Assembly: GCA_904063045.1 (NCBI GenBank)
Contig: CAJFCJ010000018.1
Span: 496,001 to 560,000 of the forward strand
Length of the DNA: 64,000 nucleotides
Direction of reading: 5' to 3'
DNA from: Dimorphilus gyrociliatus
Taxonomy: Eukaryota > Annelida > Polychaeta > Dinophilidae
Below the pieces are notes generated by a model. It ran no database searches. It was not told the DNA's origin and was given only the letters and a program-made list of their open reading frames with translations. Each line of letters begins with the position of its first letter. Position 1 is the first letter of the stretch. The translations under genes and the position numbers were made by a program. This document shows, piece after piece, positions 25,228 through 37,978 of the stretch.

Positions 25228-27402
25228 ATGCCTGAAATTGAAATTGAAAGAATAATTTCAGTATCAAGTGAAGATCAAGTAAGATATACATTTTTCAAAC
25301 ATAAAAAAAAATTATGATGTATATTGCACCGAACAGAAATTTCCCGCAAAAAATCTCCTACGAAAAGACGGCTCTAAATGGCAAAATCAGTGCGGGAAAA
25401 AGGCAAGCATAATCTTCAAGGTTTGTTCAAGTAGTTCATATGTATGTTATACCATTTATACTGCGAAACTGCAGCTGAAAGAGGAGTCTTTAATCACTTC
25501 AATTCACATTGGAAACAATGGTTCTGCCTTCGTAGAAGTATTGGTTGGAAAGTCGTCGTCCACTGAAGATAACAAAGTACAAAAATTTCTATTTACTGAT
25601 TCCAAATCATTGATAATTTTTATAGGTTATATTAGTTGCATCATCTTTCATGAGTCCTGTAGAGAGCAGATCAATGGATAATTCTCATAGAGTTAGGTTA
25701 TTTAATACAGATAATCTTTGCAAGACAGTCATTGACGAAAAGTGGGATAAGATTGAAGTTGTTTGTACTCAACCTTTTAATAAAGTTCGATTATTCTATT
25801 GGCATTTCTTCAATTTTTTTGTCATGAAATCTAATTCTTTCAGACAACTCCTTACGGATTGTCATTTATAAAATTTTTCTCTGAAGAACTTCCTGTCCCT
25901 CAGGTAGGTTATATTTTTAATATAATATAAATCTAAGTAAATATTTTTAAAAAATACCAATTAAACACGTTATATTAATCGGTATTTGGTTTATTTCCTC
26001 AAGCAAACGACTTTGGGATCTTTTAAATTATTATCAGATGACAATAGACAAAGCAGCTTTCGTCCTGGATCATTGTTTGCTAAGAGAAAGGAAAAACCTC
26101 TTTCCCCTCCACTCTCAGCAGCAGCTGAAGCACGTGATATTTCCCGGCATATTGAAGGATGTGACCATCAAACTGTGCCATCTAAGGTACGAATTTGCCA
26201 TTCTTTCAGTCCCTGTGTATATAAAATTATCGCTTTACAGCAAGAAAGAAATACTATTAAAGAAAAAACTTCGAGAGTCTTCGAACCAAAGCAAAAAACC
26301 ACACTTGATCAGGGAAACAAAACACACAAGACTTTAGGAAGTAAAAAACATTCCTGATTTGATATATTTTAATATAATACAAAACCTTTATTAGGAAATA
26401 GCAATAAAAAAGAAAGATCCTTTGGTCAGCTAATGGAAAAAGTAACATTTGTTCTGAGTGGTTTTCAAAATCCATTTAGAAGTAAAATTAGGCAACAGGC
26501 CATTGAGATGGGAGCTACTTATAAAGCAGATTGGTCCGCTAACTGCACACATTTAATGTTATTTATATCCCAAATGGAGTCAAGCAAATAATAATTTTAT
26601 AATTCACGTTTTAGATGTGCATTTAAAGACACACCAAAGTACAACTCAGTTCTTGGAAAAGGAAAAATTGTGAAGCATCACTGGATAGAAGACTGCTTTA
26701 AACAAAAAAAATTATTATCTTCGAAAAAATATCGTCTTGATTCAAGTAAAAGTGACAGTTCAGAGTCGGAAGATGATATACCATATAAAAAGAGAAAGCA
26801 ACAACCTGGTATAATAAGTAGACCCGAGACATCAAAACAGGCTGATAAAAGAGATTATCCTTCTGGTACAGTGCTTGCTTTTTGATATTTTTCATTCAAT
26901 GTAAGAAGTTTAGAATTAATTGAAATTTTTTTCAGACTTCTCATCTTCACTTGAAACAGATCAACCGAAGAGAAGAAGGTAGGTTAAAATTAAACGAAAA
27001 ACACTGCTTTAATTCTGCTGTTCATTAGCCAAACGAAGTTAACACAAAAAAATGATAGTACATCATCTGTCTTAAAAAATTTCTTTGAAGGAACTATATT
27101 TTTCATTCATGGAGATTTTCCTGAAACTGAAAGACAGCAAACGGAGAGATATATCATTGCTGCCGGCGGGTACGTTATTTTACAAACTTATTTAAAATTT
27201 AGCTTAAGTTTTCTATAGTGAAATTGAAGATCAAATATCAAGAAATACTGAATTTGTAGTCACAATGAATGAATATCGCAGAAACTTTGACGAAACAGCT
27301 AAAGGAAACTTAACAAATTTGAAGTTTATTAAACCACAATGGATTTTTGAATGTCATGACTCTGGGAAAAAAGTTGAATATCGAAAATTTGAAGTTAAAT
27401 GA
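25228..27402 (+). CDS. XRCC1: XRCC1 DNA single-strand-break repair scaffold
   Basis: Exons 25228-25278, 25337-25420, 25475-25576, 25626-25784, 25844-25903, 26004-26186, 26241-26340, 26395-26557, 26616-26865, about 26936-26981, about 27030-27168 and about 27220-27402. The N-terminal domain begins MPEIEIERIISVSSEDQ and includes HIGNNGSAFVEVLVG, ASSFMSPVESRS and KWDKIEVVCTQPF, all hallmarks of the XRCC1 NTD that contacts DNA polymerase beta. A Ser/Lys-rich linker follows, then BRCT1 (VTFVLSGFQNPFR, CTHLICAFKDTPKY, HHWIEDCF), an acidic Ser-rich stretch (DSSESEDD, a likely CK2-type target for end-processing enzymes), and BRCT2 (FFEGTIFFIHGDFPETER, FIKPQWIFECHD), where DNA ligase III binds in vertebrates. 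The protein ends soon after BRCT2. The family is sure; the start comes from the conserved N-terminus. Confidence 0.95.
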
Positions 27403-28292
27403 AATATTTTTATTGGCAATACCAAAAAATTTTGTTCTCTGTACATTCTTTTTACTTCTGATGCTTTCATCAACTATGGCATAAGTGTGGTAGAGAAACG
27501 TAAAATAAACAAACAGCACATATGCCAAATGAATATTATATGTACAAATATAATGTAAACCCTTCTTATCAAAACCATCATCGGTTAAAGCATGAAATAG
27601 ATGGTAACATATTTTTTTGGAAACTCGTATAAAAATGAACTATTAAAATTCTTAATGAAATTACGCGAAACCAAAAAGTATGAACAAGCAGATTAATTTG
27701 ATCTTTTCTTTGTGGATAAAATTTTAAAGGAAATCTGCCAACAGTTTTGAATAGTTTTTAGTCCTAGTAGAGAAAGACTAAGGTGTACTGCTAAGTCGAA
27801 GTGCCAAAATGTATAGTTGTCTATTTGTAGTAGACGTAAAAGAGCCATTCTTTCGGTCAGCAACCAGGTCAATAGTGTAACCAATTAAAAATTCGAAAAT
27901 ACTCTGTATAGGTATGTATTTCCCTAGTATATAGATTGATAACGCGAGTTCATGACTTAAACTTATTTGAAGCTGAAAAATACCTCTTTAGGCTAATGAA
28001 AACCAACTATGACGGAGGAAAAGGTAAAGCATGTAATAAGAACCACTTATTAGATCTAACGCACGGTGCAAGTGATTCTTTACATCTACGTCTGTACAAA
28101 TGACTTACTCAACGAATTCGTTTATGGATATATATCAATATTTTATTCAAAATCACTGATACGTGACCAGACACCATAGAATAAAATTAACAGACTAGAT
28201 CATAACACTTGAGTTAGGCAACTCGATAAGAGGTAGAATTGAATTCTGTGGATAAAAAAAATTACGAAGAAAGCCTTTAATTTATAAAAAAA
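27403..28292. other. convergent intergenic region between XRCC1 and Sp genes
   Basis: About 0.9 kb between two 3' ends, presumably both 3' UTRs. I see no coding signal or repeat. Confidence 0.6.
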
Positions 28293-30184
28293 TTACCATG
28301 TATTGTCTTGTGTCTCAGTATTTTTCTCAGCATGTGTCTTCGAATGTTTTGCCAAGTGATCACTTCTCGTAAACTTCTTTTGGCAGACGTTACACTGAAA
28401 CTTTTTTTCCCCAGTATGAGTCCTTTTGTGTCTTTGTAGCTCGTCAGAACGGGTAAATTTTTTCTGACAATAGGCCCAATCGCATTCAAATGGTCTATCA
28501 TCATTGTGCCATCGCAAGTGAGCTCGTAAATGGGACGTTTTACCATAGACCTTATTGCATCCTGGCATATGACAGATATGTTCCTTTTTCTTAAGATTTT
28601 TATTTTTGCTGTCAGTTCCTTTGCAATTAGGACAAGTGCATGCTATCCTCTTCGGTCTTTTTTGCTCTCCTGTTGATTGAAGAATACTTTCTGCAGGAAC
28701 AACTGAAACTTTCGTATGATCATTTGGGTCCATCTGGACTTGAGCAATGACAGCAGACGCAGTACCATTTGTGCCATTCACAAGTTGAAAACTATCGTTA
28801 TTGGCATATTGCAACTGTATAACGTTGTTTGAAATGTTGGATGCAGAAGATTTTGGTAATTGCATAATGGTCGTTGGTGTTGTTGAACCAGTTATGGCAT
28901 TGTTGGGTTGGATTTCTGTTGGTGCTTTAACCTCATTCTTTGATGTCTCTTCAGTCTTTATCATCTCAGTTTGAGCTTGATTTAAAACTGTAATCTGTTG
29001 TTGAGGACTTTGCATACCATTTTGAACAATTATACCTTGCATACTAGGAGCTGCTGTGACAAATTGCTGAACAGCTGGAACTTGCACTGCTTGTTGGGCC
29101 ATTTGAACAGGTACATGAACAGTTTGAAAAACTGTTTGACCATTGGCATTTGTAACAGGGATTTGTACGACAGCTGAAAGTGTCGTAGGTAGTGTTTGTT
29201 GAGGAAAAACAGATCTTTGAACTACCATTTGTCCATTTTGAGCTAACAGAACTTGGTTGGGACTCACAGTATTTTGGATGATTTGAGGTGAATTATTGCG
29301 TACCAGCACAGGAATTACCTGATTATTTTGTATGACATACTGCTGAGAAGTGTCTTCAGCTGGAACATTCATAATATTCTGGAAGGGCTAAAATTAAATG
29401 TATTAAAAATTATTTCATTTTACAAATTTTAAACAATAGCATAGAAAGCGCGAGGCAAGCTTTTTTAAATTAATTATAATTTTTTCGTTAGAATGTAATA
29501 GCAAGTGTTTAGACAAAGCTGAGATAAGAAATGTTATATCTCTCTTAAGAGCACAACTTGCCTTGCTGTTCCTCGAAATATTGTTGTTATCGTTTACCTG
29601 AAGCATATTTACTACAGGTTGTTGGGGCTGGTTAATAACTTGAATTCCGTTAAGTTGCTGCACCTGCTGTCCAGTTTGTAAAACGGTCTGGAATAGCAAC
29701 TGTGCTATAATAACGTATTAAAATCAAATAAGATGAGGCACCTGGTTTATAGCTTGTGGAGGAAGTGTTTGCTGAATTTTTCCTGAAGAGTCGAATGCTA
29801 CAGCCATCAAATTTCCTTGAGCCGTTTGTATATAGCCGTACTGCTGCTGTTGTCCATCTTCACTATTTCCGTTGCCACCTATTTTGCTGCATGTTGCAGC
29901 CAACATTGCCAGAGGCGATGGCTGTGCTGTATCCTGAAAAATAAAGGTGATTTACGCAAATTCTCTTTCCAGTTTCAACCAAGTTTCTGTTACGTAATTT
30001 AAATTATGCCATGTCCTTGACCGTGGGCACGTCCGGGAGGAGATAGGGCGGGGTTACATCGATATGGGAGGCGATTCTTCAAAATGGCGGCGTTTTTGAA
30101 AATAAAACCAAATCAGCTTACCTGTGCGCTTCCTGTTGGAGCTATATATCCGTCGTTCTCCTTTTGAGTTTCGTTCGAACTCAT
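28293..30184 (-). CDS. Sp1/3/4-type zinc-finger transcription factor
   Basis: Four exons, 30122-30184, 29742-29933, 29598-29699 and 28293-29387, each joined in phase 0, give 483 residues. Residues 22 onward contain the Sp box ([15 protein letters not shown]). A long Gln-rich activation region follows. The Btd box is [12 protein letters not shown]. Three C2H2 fingers follow: [50 protein letters not shown] with a TGEKKF linker; and [19 protein letters not shown]. The recognition residues KTSHLRA, RSDELQR and RSDHLAK are those that read GC boxes. The linker between fingers 1 and 2 is NDDRPF instead of TGERPF. It is shorter than vertebrate Sp1. Gln-rich regions plus an Sp box place it with Sp1-4, the fly ortholog being Spps. 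It should act in the nucleus as an activator on GC-rich promoters. Confidence 0.94.
30046..30053 (+). promoter_or_regulatory. GC box in the first intron of the Sp gene
   Basis: GGGCGGGG, a canonical Sp-family site in otherwise AT-rich DNA, about 70 nt inside intron 1 of the Sp gene. Confidence 0.45.
30081..30090 (+). promoter_or_regulatory. AAAATGGCGG (YY1-like) element near Sp exon 1
   Basis: The YY1/Pho core ATGGCGG. A second exact copy lies at 30254-30263, on the other side of Sp exon 1. Such words often sit at the start sites of housekeeping genes. Confidence 0.35.
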
Positions 30185-31273
30185 TTCATATTCGATAAAT
30201 TACATAAAATAAAAAATTTACCACAGAACAGGGAGTTCTGCTATATCTTGTACAAAATGGCGGCTCCGCCTAATTCAGTATTATTGTATTATTACGCTTT
30301 TGCAAAAGCCTATTTAGTAGTCATAAAAGGAGCTAAAGTTCTCAGAACTTACGTAACTTATATAATGATATTAATTTAAGTAAATAATTTTTCGAATATC
30401 TACAAGATTATTCATATATGTCAATGCAGCAAATTTTTTTAAAAAATAGTCCCACCCTCAAAGCTTATGATTGGCACATTGTGTGGCTAGTCTTTTCTTT
30501 AGAATAGTTAAAAAAAGGGAAGTTATTGCTTATCATTCTGAAATATAATAATGCATTCTTTGAAGGCATAATTTTTACAATAATATAGGCATTTCTCTAA
30601 TTTTGAATGCCTTTTCAAAGATACTTTTACAAACGTGGGCGGGCGCTATCCAAAACAGAAATAGCCCTGCCCCAAGGCGGGTCACATAAAACTCATCATG
30701 CTAATTTTTTTGAATTGATGTTTTGCAACATACAAGATCACAAAAATTAAATACAACTTTTATAATATTGATTTTAAATTCAGAATATTATTGTTTTCCT
30801 ATCTGAAATGTTATATTTAGGGGTACAGAGGGCGCCACTTTTTGCTTTGTTCAATAGTTTCATGATAAGTTGACAAAGTTATGCTTTTAGAGTTCATTTT
30901 CATCAATCTATCATATTAGCTTCATTTCATTATATTGCATAGGAAAAAAGACAATAAAACAAACTGATTATATTGTAATGTCTCAATAATTTTGGCTTGT
31001 TTAGAATGGCTGAAAATATTTCAGATTATATAAACAATCTCATCGAGATATTCTTAAATTCTGCCACACATTCTTCAACCTTGTGCAAATGAATTTAAAA
31101 AGATTTTTGTTAAAATACAGATTTTAGTTTAGAGTTGATATTTTGACAAAAACGTGCAAAAATCTATAAGATATTATATATTGTTTAAAAGAGTAGTTTA
31201 AACATATAAATTGTAATATTCATTTCTTTATTTATAAAATAAATACTATACAAAGTATATTTCATAGTAGAAT
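30185..31273. other. intergenic region upstream of the Sp gene
   Basis: About 1.1 kb with no coding signal. It holds AAAATGGCGG at 30254 and a GC-box pair GGGCGGGCG at 30637-30645, so it is the likely Sp promoter. It also contains the 3' end of the F-box gene, which is on the same strand upstream. Confidence 0.5.
30254..30263 (+). promoter_or_regulatory. AAAATGGCGG (YY1-like) element upstream of the Sp gene
   Basis: Second exact copy, 70 nt upstream of the Sp start codon. Confidence 0.35.
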
Positions 31274-32664
31274 TCAATCACGAGATACATTTTCAAGACG
31301 AAACTCTACTCCATAATAATCAAGCACAATTAAGTTGGGCATAAATAAGAGAATCCTCTCGATTACTTTGTCATCTATTCCACTGCAGCAGGCTAAATCT
31401 AAAAAGCAAAGATTCTTCATTTTCAGAGGAATATTTACTAAACATGCACCCGAAGGCTGATCAACCCCAGTCAGTTCTAGCTTCTCTAAACTAGCAGATT
31501 TGTCTACAATCTTGCTTAAGCCTTCTTCGGTGATATTCCAGCACCACTTTAGAATTAGTCGTTTTAACGTGGAATTATTTGTTTCAACTAGATGGCAAAT
31601 AGTTTTATCCGTCACATAGACACATTCCGACAGATCTAACTCGACAAGTTGTTTTACAACAAGAGAATTTAAAAATTTGTTAAGGCCAATCTCCGTAAAG
31701 TTTCTTCCTTTCCTTAAAGAAAGGTTTCTTAATGAAGCAGTATCAGATATATATATTAATAAATTGTCTGTAACATTTTCGCAAAAAGATATATGTAACT
31801 GTTGCAGCATTTTTATCATAGGAAGTCTTTGAAATGGTTCATCAGTAACCTCGGATCCATCTATGGATAGATACTGAAGCGATTTTCCATGCCTGTTCAC
31901 GTAAAATTTTGTGTATGTTCCTTAAGATTTTTTAGAAAATTCCGCTTATTTTATACTAATATTTATATCTACCAATATATTACATATAATTTATAATTCA
32001 TAAAAAAGATTTATAGATTTCTTACGTATGGAAAACATCTTCTATAAAATTATTCTGTAGCCATGGTATCCCATTTACATCTAGCGATTGAAGGTCTTTT
32101 AATTTTCGGCACATATTAATCATACTCTCCTCAGTTACCCATTCACAACCCCTCATGTTTAAAGATTTTAAATATGACAAACTTCCAATATGCTGACAGG
32201 TTGATACACAAACTTCTTTACAGCCTTCAATATTCATCTGCCTATATGAACATTATGAAATTTGATAAATAAAAAACTCTTTGTTGATACCTTCTAGGAG
32301 AAACGTACCTAAGTTTTGGCCATGCTTTCACAATACTCTGCATGATACTTGATTGAAGTTGTTCACAAAACGTTAACGAGATATTTGTAATACATGAGCA
32401 GTTCTTTATAAAACCTAAAATTTGTCCTGCATTAGATAGTTCTAAACATTTAACATTTTGGAATTTTTTTGAAAGCTTCAAGGCAGTTTCGTCTGAAATT
32501 CTTGGAGACAAGCTCACACACTCCCATAAAGACCCATCAAAACAGAGACTGTTAAATCGCCAATTAACAAGAGACATATTGCACAAATCTTTCTTTTTCA
32601 AGTAGGATAGGAGATAGAGGAGAATTTCCTCTGGTAAACTGTCCAAATATTTTTTTTCGTGCAT
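31274..32664 (-). CDS. F-box protein with leucine-rich repeats
   Basis: Three exons (about 32310-32664, about 32033-32248 and 31274 to about 31890) give roughly 390 residues. The N-terminus carries a clear F-box at residues 8-48: LDSLPEEILLYLLSYLKKKDL, NMSLVNWRFNSLCFD and LWECVSL. The rest is a series of cysteine-containing LRRs of the FBXL type, such as CSCITNISLTFCEQL, LKSLNMRGCEWVTEESM, LQQLHISFCENVTDNLL, LVELDLSECVYVTDKTI and LKRLILKWCWNITEEGL. It should be the substrate receptor of an SCF (Skp1-Cullin1-F-box) ubiquitin ligase. The LRR arc would choose the substrate, which I cannot name, and I do not assign an FBXL number. The exon 2 to 3 junction is approximate. Confidence 0.85.
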
Positions 32665-33464
32665 TGCTCGATATTAAGAATCACAACGAAAGTAGGAAAA
32701 TAGTAGCATTAAAAATGGAATGTCGATTAGGCAAGCCTTGATAAGTAGGATATTTGATCTTACAATTTTTCGGGAGAAGAATAGTTGAAAATCAAATTAA
32801 TTTATCCTATTGTAACCTAATACATCTGTTAAAGACGTCTTCTACATTTTGTGTAGATGGCAGTATAGAGCTGAATTTTCAATGAGGGAAATATGTTTCT
32901 CCTGAGATTTTATAGATTTTTGTTCATTATATATGATGCATTATCTGAGATTACTTTGTTTTTATTTCTTTTATTACCGATATTTTATACATTGCAATTA
33001 TTTGAACATTCAACTATGATTATATGGAATTAAAGTATTCGCATTACGAAGCACAGGTTTTTAAGTGAATGCTTTGACGTTTTTAGACACATTGCACATG
33101 AAATTAAGTTTGAATAATACTCATTCCTAGTTATGCATATATGTACATAGGAATCATATTCGAAGTTATAAATGTAGTCAATAACAAAAACTTTCAGCAT
33201 AACTAATCAACAATAAAGCGACAAGTTCATACAATTAAATATCATGATTAATAAAAAAGATAATAGTCCGTACCAATTTGCTTGTATTCGTAAAATGTTA
33301 TCAATACGTAGTGATGGCATTCATATGGAACTTTTTTATATGCAGGATGCTACGAATATTATTGAGTTTCAGAGAAAAAGTACACAGAGCGTCAGTTGTC
33401 ACTATATAAAAAAACCCTATAATATTTCGGTTAGCATCTCAAAAATAATTAATAGTCTCATTCT
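32665..33464. other. gap between F-box gene and Rab5
   Basis: About 0.8 kb holding the F-box gene promoter side and the Rab5 3' UTR, both on the minus strand. I see no further coding signal. Confidence 0.5.
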
Positions 33465-34264
33465 TCATTTACAGCATCCGCCACCAGAACTAGGATCTGT
33501 CCTTTCCAAGCTGACACCCGAAGAACCATTTCCACCCGATCCACCATCATTTTTCGGCAATTTTTTCGCTAACATAAATTTTATTATTAGTGGTGTTTAT
33601 ACTATTTTTTAAACTACTACCTATTGCTAAAAATATGTCGTTTACATTCATCGCAGTTTTTGCAGAAGTTTCCATAAAAAGGAGGCTATTTTCTTCGGCG
33701 TATGCTTGAGCTTCCTATTGAGAATATTTATATCAGTAAAAATTAAATTCAATATATTCTTATCCATTTTAAAATTACTTACCTCACATTCGACCATGCG
33801 TTTGTTAGATAAGTCACATTTATTGCCAGCTAGAGCAATAACAATATTTGGACTGGCTTGCCTCTGTAATTCTTTCACCCACGTTTTAGCCCTGCTAAAC
33901 GTGTCCTGATTCGTTATGTCGTAGACAACAATAGCTGCTTGAGCCCCACGATAATACATTGGTGCTAAACTATGATATCGTTCTTGACCCGCAGTATCCC
34001 ATATTTCGAATTTGACGGTAGTGTCATCCAAGCAAACGGTCTGGGTGAGGAATGCCGCTGAAAAAAGCTCGTTGCTTCAATGTATTAAAGAGCATGAAAT
34101 GGCTTACCTCCAATCGTGCTTTCCTGGAACTCATGGAACTGTCCTTTGACGAACCTCAATACTAAACTTGATTTTCCGACAGCTGATTCTCCCAACAAGA
34201 CCAGTTTGAATTGACAGATTTTGTTTTGCCCATTAGCTGGCCTGCTTGCCGTTCTATTTGCCAT
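33465..34264 (-). CDS. Rab5: Rab5 small GTPase
   Basis: Four exons (34108-34264, 33783-34057, 33621-33714, 33465-33568) splice exactly in frame to 209 residues. All guanine-nucleotide motifs are present: P-loop [10 protein letters not shown], switch I ESTIGAAFLTQT, switch [26 protein letters not shown] and [25 protein letters not shown] and [14 protein letters not shown] are typical of Rab5. The C-terminus ends GGGCCK, a double-cysteine geranylgeranylation signal. It controls early-endosome fusion and endocytosis on the cytosolic face of membranes. A donor at about 35250 (CACAAG then GTAAGT, minus strand) suggests a non-coding first exon about 1 kb upstream. No residue looks unusual. Confidence 0.97.
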
Positions 34265-35251
34265 TATTTTGAATCTGAATTGAGTAGAAAATATATATTA
34301 TTTCGTTTCAATATATCAATAATGAATCAGCAGAGATTAACAATATTTTAACCTAGACCTTGAAATATATCGTATCGTTTTATATCGATATCGATGCTAT
34401 TTTTATGATGGATCGACATATTTTTTAGTACATCTTTCTAACAAACTGTCTATTCTTTCAGAAACATTAATCAATCGTAATTTAGAGCCCAAGTCATATG
34501 TTCACAGTCGCCACACTAACATTAATAAACGCCACAAAGATATTTTTATTTTAAGCACACACAATATCGCCCTTATGTGAGATGACATAGCCTACTTGTT
34601 TTATTTAAATATACCCCTCATAGAATAAATCTATTCTCTAGGAAGTTTATCAATTTGCAGTATTTTTTTTTATAAAGGCTGTGCAAAATTTTTCTTTCAT
34701 ATAGATTAAGGTTTACAATTATAGTCAAACTATGATATTACTTTAGATATACTGCCAAAGATAATATTTTAATTAACTTCTGCACAATGATTGTACTAAA
34801 TTTCTGCTCTACAATACAATCAACAACTTTCACGAATCATAATGCTTTTACGAGAAATTCCTGTCTGAAACACACACTATACTGAAGCCATGTTGAATAG
34901 ATTTCTGAATAAAAACAAACGTAGTGGCGAAATCAAATTCCACAAAATACATTAGTCTGTATGTGTTCTACTTAAACTTACCCACTTCGTGAAATTTTAT
35001 AGAGAGTTATCAATGTTAATTTTCAGTTAAACACTGGTCTCATGCTACTATCTTGCTATAATCCAAATTTTCACACAACACCCCTTCAATTATTACACGG
35101 ACTACTTTGTTTTTGTCATCCTTTATTATTACGCCTATACAAAGCATAAAGTTCCCTCTAAACTTATTTGTTTAAAATGATTATTGAGATTTTTCATGTA
35201 CAGAGCCTTCTTTAAAATTAACTAACGAAAAATGACATTGATTTACTTACC

Positions 35252-35516
35252 TTGTGCTTCTCAGCAATCAGTTTACTGTAATGAGTAATATATGTCACGT
35301 GAAAATTGCGTCAACAGAAAGTAGAAAATTGTCGTAAAATTTTTAAATTAATTTTTTATATTGGTTTACAACGATTCTAAAAAAATGAAAACTACTAATA
35401 AAATGCAAAAATTCTTATCGGAAGTATAACTGAACTGCGCTGCCAAGGTTACGTGACTGCAACATCCGGTTTTCTTGTTCTTGAAATACAAAAAAAAAAT
35501 TATCATCTCTTTCAAA
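35252..35516. promoter_or_regulatory. probable bidirectional promoter of Rab5 and EFHB
   Basis: The inferred non-coding first exon of Rab5 (minus, ending near 35252) and the EFHB start codon (35517, plus) are head to head within about 265 nt. CACGTG lies nearby at about 35295. The promoter role is inferred from geometry. Confidence 0.5.
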
Positions 35517-37777
35517 ATGACAACAGTGGAGAGGTTGCCTAATGAAGAAAATTTTAAGCTACCTGACATCAAAGGAATATATGAAGGGAAATTTACGGAT
35601 AGAAATCCTGATATAAGAACTGTAAGCTTTGTTAATAGAGAGCAACTACTATTTTAATTTTAAATATTTAGGCAGGAAAGCTAACCGCAACAGGAGAAAC
35701 AGCGAAACAATGTATGAAAGGAGAGGAACCTAAGGTATTCAGATTTTTTCTGTAGTTTATGTTTATTGATTTCTGAATCAAACAGTCGAGCACTCCTGAC
35801 ATAGTTATGAGATTCCGAAATTATGTTAAACCAGATTATGGCAAAAAAACCGTTCATTATGGTCAAGCATATGATCCCCACCTTCAATGGGCAAAAGATA
35901 TGGTTCATGGAGCTGTTAGTAAACCTTCACATATAGCTGGAGACCTTTTGAATCCTTTGCCTCAAAGTAGATTTCGCCAGGCAAAAGTAAGTTTAAAGTG
36001 CTTGTAAATGTATGAGAAAATTGACCAAAAATCCAATAAACAGTTAGAGAAAAAAGAAGATATTTATGAATCCCATCAGAGAAAACCTTTAGGAACTTTC
36101 CCCAATCCAGAGAAAAATTTTCCTGAAGGAATGGATTACGAAGGCAAAATATATGGTATAAAAAGCGAAAAGGGCCATAGAGCAAAGGAATCGCTAAATC
36201 CTTCAAAAAATTATGATGAAGTAGAAAAAGAATATGATGATAAACGAGATTTATATAGATTTTCTCATAAATCTTATAATGTAAATATAACTAACTATAG
36301 CACTTGAAAACCTAATTTTTAATTCTACAATATCTAGGCTGGTGAACAAAAGCACCGTAGCTACATAGCTCCTCCGTATAATCGATGTCAAAAGTATGGC
36401 AAACCCACTCCACATGATAATGCAGGCAAATTAACAGCGAAATCGTTAAAATGGATTGATCAGTGTTGTGGAAAGGAAGCAACTCCGGTTGTTCAAAAAA
36501 GGGTTGATAGTTTCCGGGAGAGAACGCAACCACAACTGGGAAAACCTCTTGATCCGTAAATATTAAAGTATTAATATATACTACTTCATTTTAACTTTTC
36601 TAAAATAGAATCAAAGATACAATGCACGTTCCGGATGATCATACTTTTGGAGTATTATTACAACCAGATGAATATGGAGTTGGAGATCTCCTTCATGGTC
36701 GCGCACCTAAACATTATTTACGTGGTCAGGAAAAGGAGAGAGGCTTAATTGCTGCCATAAGATCAAACTTAAAGAAAGCAAATTATCAAAATTTTAATAA
36801 TCTCGTACAGGCCTTTTGTCTCTATGATCCGGTAACGCTATAAATTTTTAAACAAATTTGATAATGAATAAGATATCTTCAGGATGAAAAAGGCTATATA
36901 ACAGCTACTGACCTTAAGAACGTTTGTGAACAATTTCAGCTACCTATTGAACTGGAGCTATTGGTTCAATTGTTTGATTATTGTGATGTAGACAGAGATG
37001 GACGTATAAACTATATTGAATTTTCTAATTTTTTAAATTGGAAAGACAAACTACCAACTGGCTTACCAGGTTTTTACTATTTAGCAAAGATTTGTAGATA
37101 ATAGTTTATTCTTTTATATCAGATCGAATAAGCTCAGCAGACCATTTCCACAAGAGGCTTCAAAAACAAATTGATAAAGCAATTGTTGACCAAAAAACTT
37201 CTTCTCAAATGATTAACTCTGTAGTTGGAGGTGTTTCCACAAAGTCATTTCGAAGTTATGGAGTACCGTCAATCCGAAATGACCTACCAGCGCCAAAAAT
37301 AAAAAAGTGTGATGATAGGTTTGAAGTTCTTAGTTCATTTTTTGATTGACTTTTAACAATTATTATTCTTACATCAAGAACGAACTATGGTGATGAGAGT
37401 GATGCCTTTGGTCTGTTGCAGCCATCCATATTTTCGAGATATGGTGTTTATGAGAGAGATATGTTGTCCCATAAAAGTCGAGATGAGGTAGGGAGTAAAT
37501 GATTATTGTAAAAGTCTCACAGTAGTCTTTCAGATAAAAGAAATTTTTTCGAATGCGGGATTGAAAATTTCTGAGGAGGATTTTGAAAATTTATATGAGC
37601 AGGCTGCATCCAAGCGCTCTGACGGATGTGTTAGTGTTGAAGAGTTTCGAACAATGCTAAATTCATTTCTGGTAAGGAAACAGTCGCAATTCATATAGGC
37701 TTGGATTTAAATTAATTTTTATTAATTAGAATACGCGTATTGATACTGAAAGAGAAGCCGAAAAATTATCATGCTAA
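35517..37777 (+). CDS. EFHB: EFHB (CFAP21), ciliary microtubule inner protein with EF-hands
   Basis: About eleven exons, the clearest being 35517-35621, 35672-35734, 35786-35986, 36044-36280, about 36341-36556, about 36610-36831, about 36884-37068 and the last from about 37731 to 37777. Characteristic EFHB stretches include YESHQRKPLG, AKESLNPSKNYDEVEKEYDD, RDLYRFSHKSYNAGEQKHR and VPDDHTFGVLLQPDEYGVGDLLHG. Two EF-hands follow: DPDEKGYITATDL and DVDRDGRINYIEF. The second fits a Ca2+ loop well (D-x-D-x-D-G-x-I-x-x-x-E). In vertebrates EFHB binds the inner wall of doublet microtubules in motile cilia and has also been linked to store-operated calcium entry. Its presence implies that this animal makes motile axonemes, probably in sperm. 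Some internal exon ends are approximate. Confidence 0.92.
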
Positions 37778-37978
37778 ATAAAACAAAATGGCATTATTTA
37801 ATTTAAATGGAAGGCTGACAATTAATGATTGTATCAGTAATTTAATCTCATTAACAGTTTTTCAAAAGAACTATACATGAATTTGTATTAATAAACAATA
37901 TTTTGACCAAGAAACTTAAATAAATAAAATTGTAAATTTTGGCTTAAGCAATGAAAATTGAAGTTTCTGTAAACAACT

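Noticed and set aside
26038-26337. 99-codon ORF overlapping XRCC1 exons 6 and 7
   Set aside because: It is an alternative frame of the XRCC1 linker exons.
33244-33612. 122-codon plus-strand ORF
   Set aside because: Its second half lies antisense to the Rab5 last exon, and its amino-acid sequence mirrors that gene's codons.
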